A DNA stretch of 39,346 nt from an uncultured Clostridia bacterium (GCA_904384245.1 CAJFJM010000004.1:1-39346); one strand, 5' to 3'. Shown: positions 26,881 to 38,375, counted from the first letter of the stretch. Program-made: numbers and translations. Notes: generated by a model not told the origin, from the letters alone.

Positions 26881-29800
26881 ATGAAACGAATAATTCAAGG
26901 TAAAAATTTTTTACGAAAGATAGCTATAGCAATACTTGTAGTTTTATTATGTTATTGTATTGTTCCTACATATACTTATGCTGGTTTTGGTGGAGAAATT
27001 CTAAAGGTATTTACACAGTTATTAGCAGCTTTAGGTGATGTTGTTACAGGTACATTAAATCATTTTATGTTAGGTACAGATGAAATGATAAATTCAGTAA
27101 TGTTAGATAGGGATAACCCTACTGTAACAAATCCTGAGGGTGCATTATATGCAGATCCAAATGCAGAGGCAGATTTAATTTTAGGTCAAGACCAAGATGT
27201 AGCTGGAAATACAGATGATGATAATGAAGAAGAAATTTATGGTGGATTATGGGGAGATGATGATGAATGGGAAGTACCTAATATTTTATATTCACCAGAA
27301 GCCATATTTTCAAATAATGTTGCAGCATTAGATGTTAACTTTTTAAGTCCTAATACATATTCTGCGGTACAAGATGGAGGAAGTGGTTCAGCTCAGATAG
27401 CTTCTCAATCATCAGCCGAATTTTTACAAAGTACAATTTCAAACTGGTATGTTGGTTTTAGAAATATTTCAGCAGTGGCATTATTAGTAGTATTAGTTTA
27501 TATAGGAATAAAAATACTAATTGGTTCTATTGCAGAGAAAGCTAAACATAAGGAAATGCTTAGGGATTGGTTTGTTGCACTATGTTTGGTTTTTATAATA
27601 CATTTTATTATGTCTGGTATTTTAATGATAACACAAAGAGTTACAAGTTTATTTGAAGGGGCATCTAGTGGAATTGTTGTAGAAGTAAGAGAAAATAGGT
27701 CAACATATAATAGTGGAACTGATTCTAAATTTACAGAGTCTTTAATAGGAGTAGCAAGACTAAGAGTACAAAGTAAAAATGCCGGAGTATCTGCAGCATT
27801 TTGTGCAATATATTTAATATTGGTTGTATACACAATAATGTTTACATTTACATATTTTAAGAGGTTCTTGTATATGGCATTTTTAACAATGATAGCACCA
27901 TTAGTTGCGATATCATATCCCATAGATAGAGCTGGAGATGGTCATGCTCAAGCATTTAATTTATGGTTTAAAGAATATATTATGAATGCAATTATTCAGC
28001 CATTACACTTGATTTTATATACAGCGCTAGTATCAAGTGCAAATGATTTAGTAGTAAAAAATCCAATATATGCTATTGTTGCAATTGCATTTTTAATACC
28101 TGCTGAGAAATTTGTTAAAAAATTATTTGGATTTGATAAAGCAGAAACACCAGGTTCTTTGGGAGGATTTGCAGCAGGAGCAGTTACTATGGGAGCAATG
28201 CAAAAACTATCAACAGCACGTAATTTGATTGGTGGTAGTAAAAATCAAAACTCTAAACCAGATAAAGTTAGAACAGCAGATAATAATGGTGGAAATAATT
28301 ATCTTTCAAGTAATCCTAGATATAGTGGAATAGGTAGTGTTTCTGGAAATTTAAGAGGACCAGGAAATTCAGGAAGTTCTGATTCTGGAGATAATGGAGG
28401 AGATAATCCTCAAGGAGGATCAGGAGGTGCTTATAATACATTAGGAAGCGGTGATTCTCAAGAAGGAGGAAATCTAGGAAATCCTGGACAAAATGGTGGA
28501 GGAATGACTGTAGGATTAACAGGAACAGGAGCAGGCGATTTAGGAGCAAATAATGGTATAGGTAATGGCATTTCTGAAGCTAATTCAGGAGCTAATGGTA
28601 GCCAATATGAAATAAAAGATCCTTTAGGAGAAAGAGCAAAAGATTGGGCAAAAGAAAGGGCTTCTGATTTAGGTAATTGGTCTGTAGGAAAAGCTAAGGA
28701 TTTAGGTAATAGTTTTGCAAATACTAAAGTTGGTGGGGGAATTGTTGCTGCTGGAACTTGGGCAGGTAATACTAAAGTTGGAAAAGGAGCAAAAGCAGTT
28801 GGAAGAGGAGCAAAACGTTTAGCATCAAATAAGTATACAAAAGCAGTAGGAAAAATGGCTTTTAAAGGAGCAAAAACACTTGGAAAAGGTGTATGGAAAA
28901 ATAAAGGAAGAATTGCAAAAACTCTTGCATCTGGTGCAATGTCAATTGGCGGAGCAGCACTTGGTGTTGGTATAGGTGCAGCTGCAGGTTTAGCATCAGG
29001 AGATCCATCAAAAGTATTTAGTTATGCTGGTACAGGATTAGTTTCTGGTGGTATGATTGGAAAAAATGCAGTAGATTTTGTTGCTGGTGCAGGTAGTGGG
29101 GCAATGAATATGGCTTCCAGAGCGGCAGAAAAAGGAAGAAATATAAGGTATGATTGGAATGAAGCACTTGATGGTGTTGCTGTAGCAGAAAGAAAAGAAC
29201 AAGCAAGAGAAGATAGAAAAAATAAGAAAAAATTTATGAAAGATGAAGAGGAAATAAAGAAAGCTAAAAAATTACAGGCTCAACTTGAAGAACAAGGACA
29301 AAAAGTAAAACTAGATGATATTATGAAATCAAGATATGATTATGTAGCAGCAGGTGTTAAAGATAGTGAAATAGAAAAAGCTCAACTTGCTGAAGCTAAA
29401 AATGGAATAAATGGAGATACTCATGGAAATTATGTATCTTTAGCTAGGGAAGCAGATAAACTTGGTATTTCTAAAGCAACATTCTCAGATGACAAAAAAT
29501 ATAATGAATTCCTTAATACTTTATCAACTGATTTAGGTGGTGAAGATCAAGGTAGAGAAGCAATGGGTATGATTGCTAATATAAAAGGTGCATCAAATGT
29601 TCATGAAGCACAATTAAGAAAAAGAGATCAAGCAAGACAAGCACAACAAGCACAACAAGCTGAAAAAGATGAACAAGCAAATAGACGTAGAGAGCAACAA
29701 AGATTACAAAATAGTGCAGAGCATATGACAGATAGAGAAAGAGAATTGCAACAAAGAGCAATACAAGAATCTAGTGGAATGCGACAGACTCAATCTGGTA

Positions 29801-30111
29801 TTGTTCTAGCAGAATCATCAGATACAATAAGAGCACAAAGAAGACAAAATGGTGGAGGTGCTACAAATACACCTGGAAGTCAACAAGTGGTTACAACAGC
29901 AGGAGCAAATCCTAGACAAATTATAACATCAGGAGGAACACCATCAGGAAATGCACCATCAAGTAATAAACCATCAGGAGGAAGACCATCAGGAAAAGCG
30001 TCTTCATCAGATAAACCATCAAGAGGAAGACCATCAGGAAATACATCAAAACTAACACCACCATCTGGAACAACACCTGGAGGTATAAGATTTAACAATC
30101 CAAAAATTTAA
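26881..30111 (+). CDS. VirB6/TrbL-like polytopic channel protein with long low-complexity tail
   Basis: 1076 residues from ATG 26881 (AGGAGG upstream). A signal peptide (1-32) is followed by an acidic exported stretch (about 80-140). A cluster of TM segments lies at about 195-430; it includes VYIGIKILIGSIAEKAKHKE, the same loop as the pilin-like proteins, and FTYFKRFLYMAFLTMIAPL. The tail has a Gly/Ser/Asn-rich region (about 455-590) and Lys/Gly/Ala helices such as GKGAKAVGRGAKRLA (590-760). A Gln/Arg/Lys-rich coil (770-980) and a PSG-repeat end (1010-1076) complete it. VirB6/TrbL-type proteins form the inner-membrane channel. Confidence 0.85.
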   Translation: MKRIIQGKNFLRKIAIAILVVLLCYCIVPTYTYAGFGGEILKVFTQLLAALGDVVTGTLNHFMLGTDEMINSVMLDRDNPTVTNPEGALYADPNAEADLILGQDQDVAGNTDDDNEEEIYGGLWGDDDEWEVPNILYSPEAIFSNNVAALDVNFLSPNTYSAVQDGGSGSAQIASQSSAEFLQSTISNWYVGFRNISAVALLVVLVYIGIKILIGSIAEKAKHKEMLRDWFVALCLVFIIHFIMSGILMITQRVTSLFEGASSGIVVEVRENRSTYNSGTDSKFTESLIGVARLRVQSKNAGVSAAFCAIYLILVVYTIMFTFTYFKRFLYMAFLTMIAPLVAISYPIDRAGDGHAQAFNLWFKEYIMNAIIQPLHLILYTALVSSANDLVVKNPIYAIVAIAFLIPAEKFVKKLFGFDKAETPGSLGGFAAGAVTMGAMQKLSTARNLIGGSKNQNSKPDKVRTADNNGGNNYLSSNPRYSGIGSVSGNLRGPGNSGSSDSGDNGGDNPQGGSGGAYNTLGSGDSQEGGNLGNPGQNGGGMTVGLTGTGAGDLGANNGIGNGISEANSGANGSQYEIKDPLGERAKDWAKERASDLGNWSVGKAKDLGNSFANTKVGGGIVAAGTWAGNTKVGKGAKAVGRGAKRLASNKYTKAVGKMAFKGAKTLGKGVWKNKGRIAKTLASGAMSIGGAALGVGIGAAAGLASGDPSKVFSYAGTGLVSGGMIGKNAVDFVAGAGSGAMNMASRAAEKGRNIRYDWNEALDGVAVAERKEQAREDRKNKKKFMKDEEEIKKAKKLQAQLEEQGQKVKLDDIMKSRYDYVAAGVKDSEIEKAQLAEAKNGINGDTHGNYVSLAREADKLGISKATFSDDKKYNEFLNTLSTDLGGEDQGREAMGMIANIKGASNVHEAQLRKRDQARQAQQAQQAEKDEQANRRREQQRLQNSAEHMTDRERELQQRAIQESSGMRQTQSGIVLAESSDTIRAQRRQNGGGATNTPGSQQVVTTAGANPRQIITSGGTPSGNAPSSNKPSGGRPSGKASSSDKPSRGRPSGNTSKLTPPSGTTPGGIRFNNPKI

Positions 30112-30133
30112 AATTAGATAGAGAGGTAATATA

Positions 30134-31096
30134 TTGAATAATTTAACAAGATATTATAATCAAAATCGAAAAACTATATGGTTAGTAATAGTATTAGTAG
30201 CATTTTTATTAGTGGTAATACAATTATTTAACAATTTTTATAAAAGACAAAATCAAGTAAATAACGAGCAAAGTAATACTCAAATAAGTCAGGAAAAAGA
30301 TTATTCAAATGAAAGTCAAGCTATGGTTCAGGGCTCTATAACATCTAAAGATAGACAGGAAGAGTATGGGGCCCTTTTAGATGAATTTTTAAATTATTGT
30401 GTAGAAGGAAATCCAAATGGAGCATATTCATTACTTTCAAATAATTGTAAAGAAAAATTGTATCCTTCTTTGCAAAGTTTTGAAACAAATTATTATTCAA
30501 CTAAATTTGATAGTAAGAAAAATTATGATTTTCAATTATGGTCATCAGTAGATAATGCACATATATATTTAGTTAGAATTTATGATGATATGTTATCAAC
30601 AGGAATTGCTAGTACACAAGATTATATTCAAGATTATTTAAGTATAGTAGAAGAAGATAATGTTTATAGATTAAATATATCTGGCTATGTAATAACTACT
30701 GATTTTAGCAATAGACAAAGAGCAGGTGAAGCTGATGATATAAAAGTAGTTGTAAACAGTATAGATAGTTATATGGATTATGAAATATATAATATTACAG
30801 TTCAAAATTATTCTGAAAATAGAATATTATTAAGCTCAGATTATTCTAATGAGGGAATAATGGTAAAAGATGATAAAGGAAATAATTTTGATATAAATTC
30901 TATAGAAATAAATGAAGAAGATTTAATTGTTAATGCAAAACAATCAAAAGAATTGAATTTAAGATTTTTAAGATCATATTCAACAGCGACAGAAAGTGAT
31001 GAAATTGTATTTAATAATATAGTAAAAAATTATGATGATTTTGTAAATAATAGGGATGAATATAAAGATACAATACAAATTAAAGTAGATTTGTAG
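30134..31096 (+). CDS. VirB8/TcpC-like bitopic membrane protein
   Basis: 320 residues from TTG 30134 with GAGAGG 8 nt upstream. One TM segment (about 15-35) follows a basic start. Two extracytoplasmic domains come next: a probable NTF2-like fold (about 75-190: LLDEFLNYCVEGNPNGAYSL and YLVRIYDDML) and a beta-rich domain (200-320). This architecture is that of VirB8-like scaffold proteins in Gram-positive transfer systems. Sequence-level family assignment is tentative; position between VirB6 and the wall hydrolase supports it. The gene at 36686 appears to be a relative. Confidence 0.65.
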   Translation: MNNLTRYYNQNRKTIWLVIVLVAFLLVVIQLFNNFYKRQNQVNNEQSNTQISQEKDYSNESQAMVQGSITSKDRQEEYGALLDEFLNYCVEGNPNGAYSLLSNNCKEKLYPSLQSFETNYYSTKFDSKKNYDFQLWSSVDNAHIYLVRIYDDMLSTGIASTQDYIQDYLSIVEEDNVYRLNISGYVITTDFSNRQRAGEADDIKVVVNSIDSYMDYEIYNITVQNYSENRILLSSDYSNEGIMVKDDKGNNFDINSIEINEEDLIVNAKQSKELNLRFLRSYSTATESDEIVFNNIVKNYDDFVNNRDEYKDTIQIKVDL

Positions 31097-31113
31097 TAAG
31101 TTAGGTGGTGTGA

Positions 31114-34100
31114 ATGGGAGATAACGGTAACAAGACATTACAGAAAATTAAAACAGCAATAAAAATGTTTATAACACAAACTTTGGTTCACGTGATAACT
31201 GTTTCATTGCCATATATTTTAATTGCTGTTATTCTTACTTCAATAGGACTAGTAATATTAGATTGGGCTAGAGAATGGATTGACGGAAAAAATACAGCAG
31301 ATAAAATAGAAGAAATATTAAGTGTACAAGATATTAACGAGCTAATAGAAATTAAAGGCAATGATGAAGATGGACATTATTGGGGATTTGTAGATAATAT
31401 TGATGATAAACTAGATGTTTTAATCGAAAAGATGCAATCTGATCCAGATGTAGTAACAATAGAAGATAAAGATATGCTTAAGAAAATGATAAAAGCAGAA
31501 TTAATTACACAGTATCCGGATTTAGGAGGAAAAACATTTGCTACAGGAGAAACATATACAGGAACAAGTGCTCAAAAAGCAGAAATATTACTTGATGAAA
31601 TGTCAATAGACCAAAAAATTTCTCAACTTATCTTCCTAAATACTTCTGATAGTAATTCATTAAGCAAAAATGCAGGAGGATATATTTTAAGTACTGGATT
31701 TGATTTTTCCAATAGTAAAAGTATCATAGAAAGTGCAAGCAATGATTATTCTCCTATATTTGCAGCTCAAGAAGAAGGACGGAGTAGGTAGTACTTTTAT
31801 AGGAGGATATCAAGATGCTAAAACATATGGAGATAGCCAAGATTATGATAGAGTAAAACAAGATTATTCGGCAATAGCTCAGACTTTAAAATCAGCGGGA
31901 ATAAATATGAACTTAGCACCTGTTGCAGAAGTTGCAGATGAAAGTTCAATAATAGGAAGAAGAAGTTTTGGAACTGATTATAATATAGTTTCAAATTGTG
32001 TTATTTCTGCAATAGACGGAATGAAAGAGCAAAATTTAATGACAAGTTTAAAATATTTTCCGGGCTATGCATATTCTGAAGAAAATTCAGATGGAATTGC
32101 TGTAGATAGTAGAACTACAGAAGAATTACAAACAGGATTAAATGTATTCCAAAATGGTATTAACGAAGATGTGGCAACAGTTACAATGGCTAATGTTATT
32201 GTAGAAGCAATAGATGATGAAAATCCAGCAACACTTTCATCAGATGTTATTTCTTCTGTAAGAGATATGGGATTTACAGGAGTAATAATGACAGATAATT
32301 TGGATGATAATACTAAGTCACAAATAACTACTATTGAAGATAGATATGTGCAAGCAATAATAGCGGGAAATGATGTTATAGTAGTTAATGATTTTGACAA
32401 AGCAAAACAACAAATTTTAAATGCGTATAGAAATGGTACTATAACAGAAAAAACTATAAATAGAGCTGTAAAAAATATTTTAACAATGAAATTTGAATAT
32501 GGTGTTATAGATCCAGAAAGTGTACAAATAGAAGAAGATGATATAGAAGTTACAGAAACAGCAGATAATTTTCAAGGTGCTATACATTTAAGAAGAGTAA
32601 TGCCAGATAAAGAGCCAGGTAGTATGACAAATGTAAGTACTGGAACACCAGTTGAAAAATATACATATGTAACAGCAAGTAATGATGGATTAGGAACAAA
32701 AGAAGATATACCAGAAAATGTTAAAGAAGAGATGGATGGTATATCTATGAATGGTATTTCTGGTACAAGTTATGATGATTTATCATATTTAACAATTCCT
32801 TATTATGATGCAAATGGAAAAGAAAAATCAGGAAGAATAATTGTAAATAAGGAGTTGGCAGATGAAGTATTACTTATTTTCCAGGAATTATATAATATAC
32901 AATATCCTTTAGAAAATATGGAACCAATAGAAGAGTATAAAGGTAGAATGGATGAGGCTGGAATAGATGAAAATAATGATAGTATAGATTATGCTACAAA
33001 ACTAGAAAATACATCAAAATATTTTAATAATACATATTCATTTAATGATAAAAAAGATTCTAGTCATGGTACAGGATGTGCTATAGATTTAAATCCATTA
33101 GTAAATCCTTATGTTGATGGAGATAATGTTATTCCATCAAATGCAGAAAAATATACAAATAGAAATTTAATGGCAGGTTGGAGTGATTCTGATAAAAAGC
33201 AAAAAATAGATGCAGATTCAGAAGTAGTAAAAATATTTGAAAAATATGGTTGGACATGGAGTGGCAATAGTGAAGGAGCTAAAGATTATGGACATTTTGA
33301 GAAAACAGATTTGTCAAATGTTACTAAAATATCAACTATTATAAATGCTTCTGGACAAGTTGTAGAAGATAATTCAAGTGATATTTCAAATGGAACTACA
33401 ACAAGTACTGCAAAATATACAATAGTAGTAGATGCAGGTCATGGAGATCCAAGTAAAGCTGGTGGATATGGGGATTTAGCAGAAAATCAAGCGGATTTAG
33501 ATGCAGGAAAATTATGGTATACAACAGGAACTAGTGGAACTACACCATCAGGAGAAACTTGGACAGAAAGAGAAACTGTACAAAAAATAGTAGATTATGT
33601 AATAGAATTATCAAAAAATTATCCAAATATAGAAGTAATACAAACAGGAAAAGATCAACCTAACTGTAAGAGAATTGAACTTGCAAAAAATGCAGGAGCA
33701 GATGCATATATAGGAATCCACTTAAATAGTGGAGGAGGAAATGGAACTCTTACTATGATAAGAGAAGGACAAGGAGAAAATGAAACATATAAATTTGCAG
33801 AAATTTGTTTAAATACTGTATCAGAAGCTTTAGGATTACAAAAAAATCAAGTTCTTGCAGATGACGCACATACAAAAACAGGATTGGATACTTATGATGA
33901 ATGTGGAATTCCAGCAATCTATATTGAAGGTGGATTTATGGATTCACAAACAGATATGGCTGTAATTGGTGCTGAAAATGATGAAGGTTTAAAGAAATAT
34001 GCACAAGGTGTAATAAATGGTATTTTACAATATTTTGGATTAGAAGGAAATGCATCAGGTAATACAGGTACTACAACAAATACAGGAAATTCAACAGTAA

Positions 34101-36670
34101 ATGCAGGTATAAGATCTAGAGTTTTTGACTTAAGATATGTATCAAAAGAAAAATTTGATAAAGATGTAGAAGAAAATAATCAAGAAGCTTTAAAAGAATT
34201 TACAATGGATGATGAAGGTAAAATTATGATTGCTAGTTGGTCATATAATTCTGGAGACGGAGGTTTAAAATTAACTTCAAAAACATTTCAAACTGGTAAA
34301 TCATATACTCAAAAATATACTATGCCAATGGAATATTTAATTGCATATTATATTGATACAGAAAACAAAGAATTTATAAGTGACTTAGCAGATTTGGCAA
34401 TAGATAGTGAATTTGTACTGGCAATTCAAGATAATGTTACAGTAACAAAAACAGATATAACAAATCTTCAAGAAGTTATAACAACAACTACAGATAGAGA
34501 AACAAATGAAGAAACAAGGACAACAAATACAACAACTACAGGTTCATCATCTACAATAATAGAAACAGTATCTACTAATTTAGAACTAACATATGGAGAT
34601 ACATGGTTTGTAAAATTCTATAAGGATGTAAGCTATAGCTCAACAGATTTAAGTTCATTGGTAGCTTCAAATGGTTCTAATTTAACAGGAGAACAAGGAG
34701 AATATATTGGAGATTTTAAAATTACAGCATATTGTTCAGCATGTAATTCACCTCCAGGTTCTTTAGAAACAGCATCTGGTGTGGATGCTACTGTAAATAA
34801 TACTATTGCAGTACATAAAGATTATTTTGATGGAAGTGCAGTAGGTGGAAGATTAAAAGAAGGAAGTCAAGTAATTATAAATGGACAAGTATATACAGTT
34901 CAAGATACAGGAGATACTAGTAGAAGACAGCCAGATAATTGGATTGATATATTTGTAGAAACAAGCAATGGAGAATGTGCATGTAATTATTCAAGTGTAA
35001 ATTCAGATAGTACACCAGTATATGTAGCAAAAAATGTAACAGAATCATCACAAGATACATCAGCATCAGAGATTGCAAATAATAACAGAGTAGATACAGT
35101 AGCAATTATAAAAGGACATGTTGATTTAATAAATAAGACAATTACAGAAAGACAACCAGCAACTAGTGAGTATGAATTTGAAGAAGATCAATCTATACAT
35201 AGATTGATAACAAATATAGTAGTTACAAATACAGAACAAAATAAATATTCATATTCAACAGGAGAAATGCATATAACAGGTAATGAACAAAAATTCATTA
35301 CAATTTGTAGAAAAAATAGAAGATTCCAAGAAAGATTAAAACCAGAGTGGTTATTTAGAGTATTAGAACAACAAGATGATACAATAAATATGTTAGACTT
35401 GACTAAATATTTATTATACAGAGCAACAAATCAAAATGGAGATTTTGGAGTTACATCATTTGATTTTAACCAATATGCTCCACAAGATTTCAATGAAGTT
35501 AGCTCATCAGGTGGAGGATTATCTTTATCTGAAACAATGTTTACTAAAGAAGTATTTACTCAAGCTTTACAGGCATATTATGATAAAACAGGAAATCAAG
35601 CATTTTATAATAACTTTTTATCAAAAGTAGATGAATTATATGATACAGCAGTGGCTTGTGGTGTTAACCCTGAATTAGTAGTTATAACAGCTAAGACAGA
35701 AGGAAACTTTAGAGAAGCAGGAGGAAGTTATAATTATTGGGGATTAAATGTTCCAAATGGTGAATCAAGCGGAGATAGTTTTTCTAGTTTGGCAGAAGGT
35801 GTTAGAGGTTATGCACAATATATACAAAAATATGAAACAGGAAGTTTTGCAGAAGAAATAACAAAAAGATATGAAGAAAGAAAGGCAGCAGGCTGTGACC
35901 CATTAGGTTATGGATTACCAGGAACACTTAGTGGTATGCAATCTTTATATTCATATTTAGGAAAACATGGCTATGCATATTCAGGATCTGGATCAGGTGG
36001 ATATTATTATATGGATCCAGCGATAGCTGGAGTAACAAAAATTTATGCAACACATGAAGAATTTGTTGAAAAATGTTTAAATGGTGGACCTGAACATGCT
36101 GATGGAACTGAAACAACTGTATGGGAACAAGGACAATATACAGCTTGGCAAGTAGAAAAGAAATTGGATGTATGGGAAGATATTTTTGGAGATTATGGAA
36201 GTTTAAGCAGTGCAGCAGGAAATGGTGATATAGTTCAAAATGCTATAGAAGTTCATAAATATGTTAGAGAACAAGGTTTTGAATATGCACAAGCAGGTAT
36301 ATATGTACCAGCTGAAAATGGTAGTACAATAGATTGTAGTTCATATGTAACATGGGTATTAGTAAATGCTGGAATTGAGGGATTTACAGAGGGAATGTAT
36401 CAATGGTCATCATCATCATTTATGTCAAATCCATATGGTTGGGAAGAGATTTCTAAAGAAAATGTTCAACCAGGAGATATATTAGTATATAGTGGACACG
36501 TTGAAATTTATGCTGGAACAGATGATTATGGCAATACTTTAGTATATAACTGTGGTGGAGATGATTCAATAGGAGCAACTGGAACAAATGGATTAGAAGA
36601 AGCATCTGGAGCTTCAGGAAGTCATGGTGTTAATAATGCAGCAAAAATATTAAGAGTACCAACAAACTAG
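31114..36670 (+). CDS. Giant membrane-anchored peptidoglycan hydrolase (GH3, M15, amidase, 3D, glucosaminidase, NlpC/P60), +1 shift at CGG
   Basis: Frame 0 from ATG 31114 (AGGTGG upstream) gives a TM anchor (about 28-50) and the start of a GH3 fold. At CGG 31780-31782 (codon 223) it runs into a stop two codons later. Skipping the C joins AAQEEG to GVGSTFIGGYQD inside the GH3 domain, giving 1851 residues. Domains by approximate residue: GH3 N-acetylglucosaminidase-like 155-465; M15 peptidase 544-730 (SHGTGCAIDLNP, DYGHFEK); amidase_3 768-980 (VVDAGHGDP, IGIHLNSGG, IYIEGG); 3D domain 1200-1290 (ITAYCSACNS, TVQDTGD); lysozyme/glucosaminidase-like 1500-1700 (AKTEGNFREAGG, YWGLN); NlpC/P60 1705-1851 (IDCSSYVTW, GHVEIY). 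It would open the thick wall for the secretion apparatus, like VirB1. Confidence 0.88.
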
Positions 36671-36685
36671 AAAGGAGGGATATTT

Positions 36686-38035
36686 ATTAGCATAAAAAAA
36701 TTAAGAAAAATAATAATCATTTTAGTTATATTGATAATTTTAATAATAGGAGCCATTTTCTATATGAGATATAATAGTAGAAAAGATACAACTGATTATG
36801 GCGGAGGACAAGAGTTTGAAAGTCAAGATACATTTGTAACAAGTCTAAGTTTAAAAGTAGAAAATCAAACAAATAGATATTATGCTGTTAAAGATATTGC
36901 TGAAAAATATTTAGAAAGTATTTATAGATATAATAATTATAAAGGAGAAGACTTAAATTATATGGCAATGACAGAAGAAGATTTACAAGCAGCTATTCAA
37001 GACCAAAAGAATGCAGATTTAAAATCTTTGCAAAATATTGTAGCAAAAGAATGTGTAGATGCTTTTAATCCAAGTGATTATAATTATTATGGTGGATATG
37101 ATTTAAATATTGACAATATTTATGTAGCAGAAGCTAAATCTAGTATTGGTATATATGTAATCTATGGAACTGTAGTAAATACAGGAGAAGCTGTTAAACT
37201 AATGATAGTATTAGATAACAATAACTTAGCATATAACATATATCCAGAAAAGTATTTGGAAGAAAACAATATGCTAGAATTAAAAGAAGGAGATAATATC
37301 AATTTAGATATAGAATCAGTTGAAAAGAATAATTTAAATGGATTTAAATATAAAAATGTTGATTTACAAACAATAGTATTAGATTATTTTAATAATTATA
37401 AAAATAAATTAAATAATGTGGAAGAATTATATAATTCTTTAGATGAAGAATATAGAAATAAAAGATTCCAAAACTTAGATAATTTTAAAGAATATATAGA
37501 AAAAAATAGAGACGAATTAGAAAATGCTGTATTTTCTGAATATACTGTTAATAATTTAGCAGATTATAATGAATATGTTTGTAAAGATCAATATGGAAAT
37601 TATTATATATTTAAAGCAACAGCTGTAATGAAATATACAATGCTATTAGATACTTATACTATTATAACAGACGAATTTACAGAACAATATAATTCAGGAA
37701 CAGATGATGTAAAAGTCAAATTAAATATAGATAGATGGATAAAAATGTTAAATAATAGGGATTATAAAACAGCATATAACTATTTAGATGAAACATTTAG
37801 AGCTAATAATTTTAATAATGACCAAACAGTATTCGAATCATATATGAGAGATAAATATCCTGGACATTATGAAGTATTATATGGAGACATTATAGAAAGA
37901 AATGGTATATATTCTCAAAGTATTATATTAAAAGATATCACAGGAGAAGATGAGACAGAATATCCATTAGATATGATTATGAAATTAGGAGATGATATGA
38001 ATTTTGTAATGTCATTTACTCTTTCAACAAAATAA
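36686..38035 (+). CDS. Second VirB8-like bitopic protein, probable ATT start
   Basis: Unknown family by name. The ribosome site AAGGAGGG (36672-36679) is followed 6 nt later by ATT at 36686, giving MSIKKLRKIIIILVILIILI, a natural positively charged start and TM anchor. No ATG, GTG or TTG is available before TTG 36731, which would cut off the basic residues and most of the anchor. The 449-residue product has extracytoplasmic alpha/beta regions. The last 120 residues (MLNNRDYKTAYNYLDETFR) look like the NTF2-type fold of the gene at 30134. It lies 15 nt after the hydrolase stop and is the last gene of the unit. Confidence 0.65.
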   Translation: MSIKKLRKIIIILVILIILIIGAIFYMRYNSRKDTTDYGGGQEFESQDTFVTSLSLKVENQTNRYYAVKDIAEKYLESIYRYNNYKGEDLNYMAMTEEDLQAAIQDQKNADLKSLQNIVAKECVDAFNPSDYNYYGGYDLNIDNIYVAEAKSSIGIYVIYGTVVNTGEAVKLMIVLDNNNLAYNIYPEKYLEENNMLELKEGDNINLDIESVEKNNLNGFKYKNVDLQTIVLDYFNNYKNKLNNVEELYNSLDEEYRNKRFQNLDNFKEYIEKNRDELENAVFSEYTVNNLADYNEYVCKDQYGNYYIFKATAVMKYTMLLDTYTIITDEFTEQYNSGTDDVKVKLNIDRWIKMLNNRDYKTAYNYLDETFRANNFNNDQTVFESYMRDKYPGHYEVLYGDIIERNGIYSQSIILKDITGEDETEYPLDMIMKLGDDMNFVMSFTLSTK

Positions 38036-38061
38036 TAATTAGTTAAATAAAAGGTAATTAT

Positions 38062-38108
38062 AAAAAACAATCTATAAAATAATTGATTATTTTGTAGATT
38101 GTTTTTTT
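38062..38108 (+). terminator. Terminator of the secretion locus
   Basis: AAACAATCTATAAAATAA-type arm (38062-38082) pairs with TTATTTTGTAGATTGTTT (38088-38105) with one G-U pair, followed by T residues. It is strong and close to the last stop. Confidence 0.85.
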
Positions 38109-38127
38109 AATTTAGTTACTTTAATTA

Positions 38128-38375
38128 GTTTATTTATTTAATTAATTATTATTTAATTATTTATTTAATTATTTATTTAATTATTTATTTAATTATTTAT
38201 TTAATTATTTATTTAATTATTTATTTAATTATTTATTTAATTATTTATTTAATATTTATTTAATATTTATTTAATTATTTATTTAATTATTTATTTAATA
38301 TTTATTTAATGTTTATTTAATTATTTATTTAATATTTATTTAATGTTTATTTAATTATTTATTTAATTAATTATT
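38128..38375. repeat. AT-only minisatellite, 12-bp unit
   Basis: About twenty near-perfect copies of TTTAATTATTTA, with some 11-bp variants (TTTAATATTTA, TTTAATGTTTA), contain virtually no G or C. The array lies between the secretion-locus terminator and the 3' end of the J-domain gene. Confidence 0.9.

Noticed and set aside
31184..31199. parS-like sequence with CACGTG core inside the hydrolase gene
   Set aside because: The core matches but both flanks have mismatches and the bases encode an ordinary TM segment; probably chance.
38128..38375. CRISPR array
   Set aside because: The 12-bp units are contiguous with no unique spacers and no cas genes are nearby.
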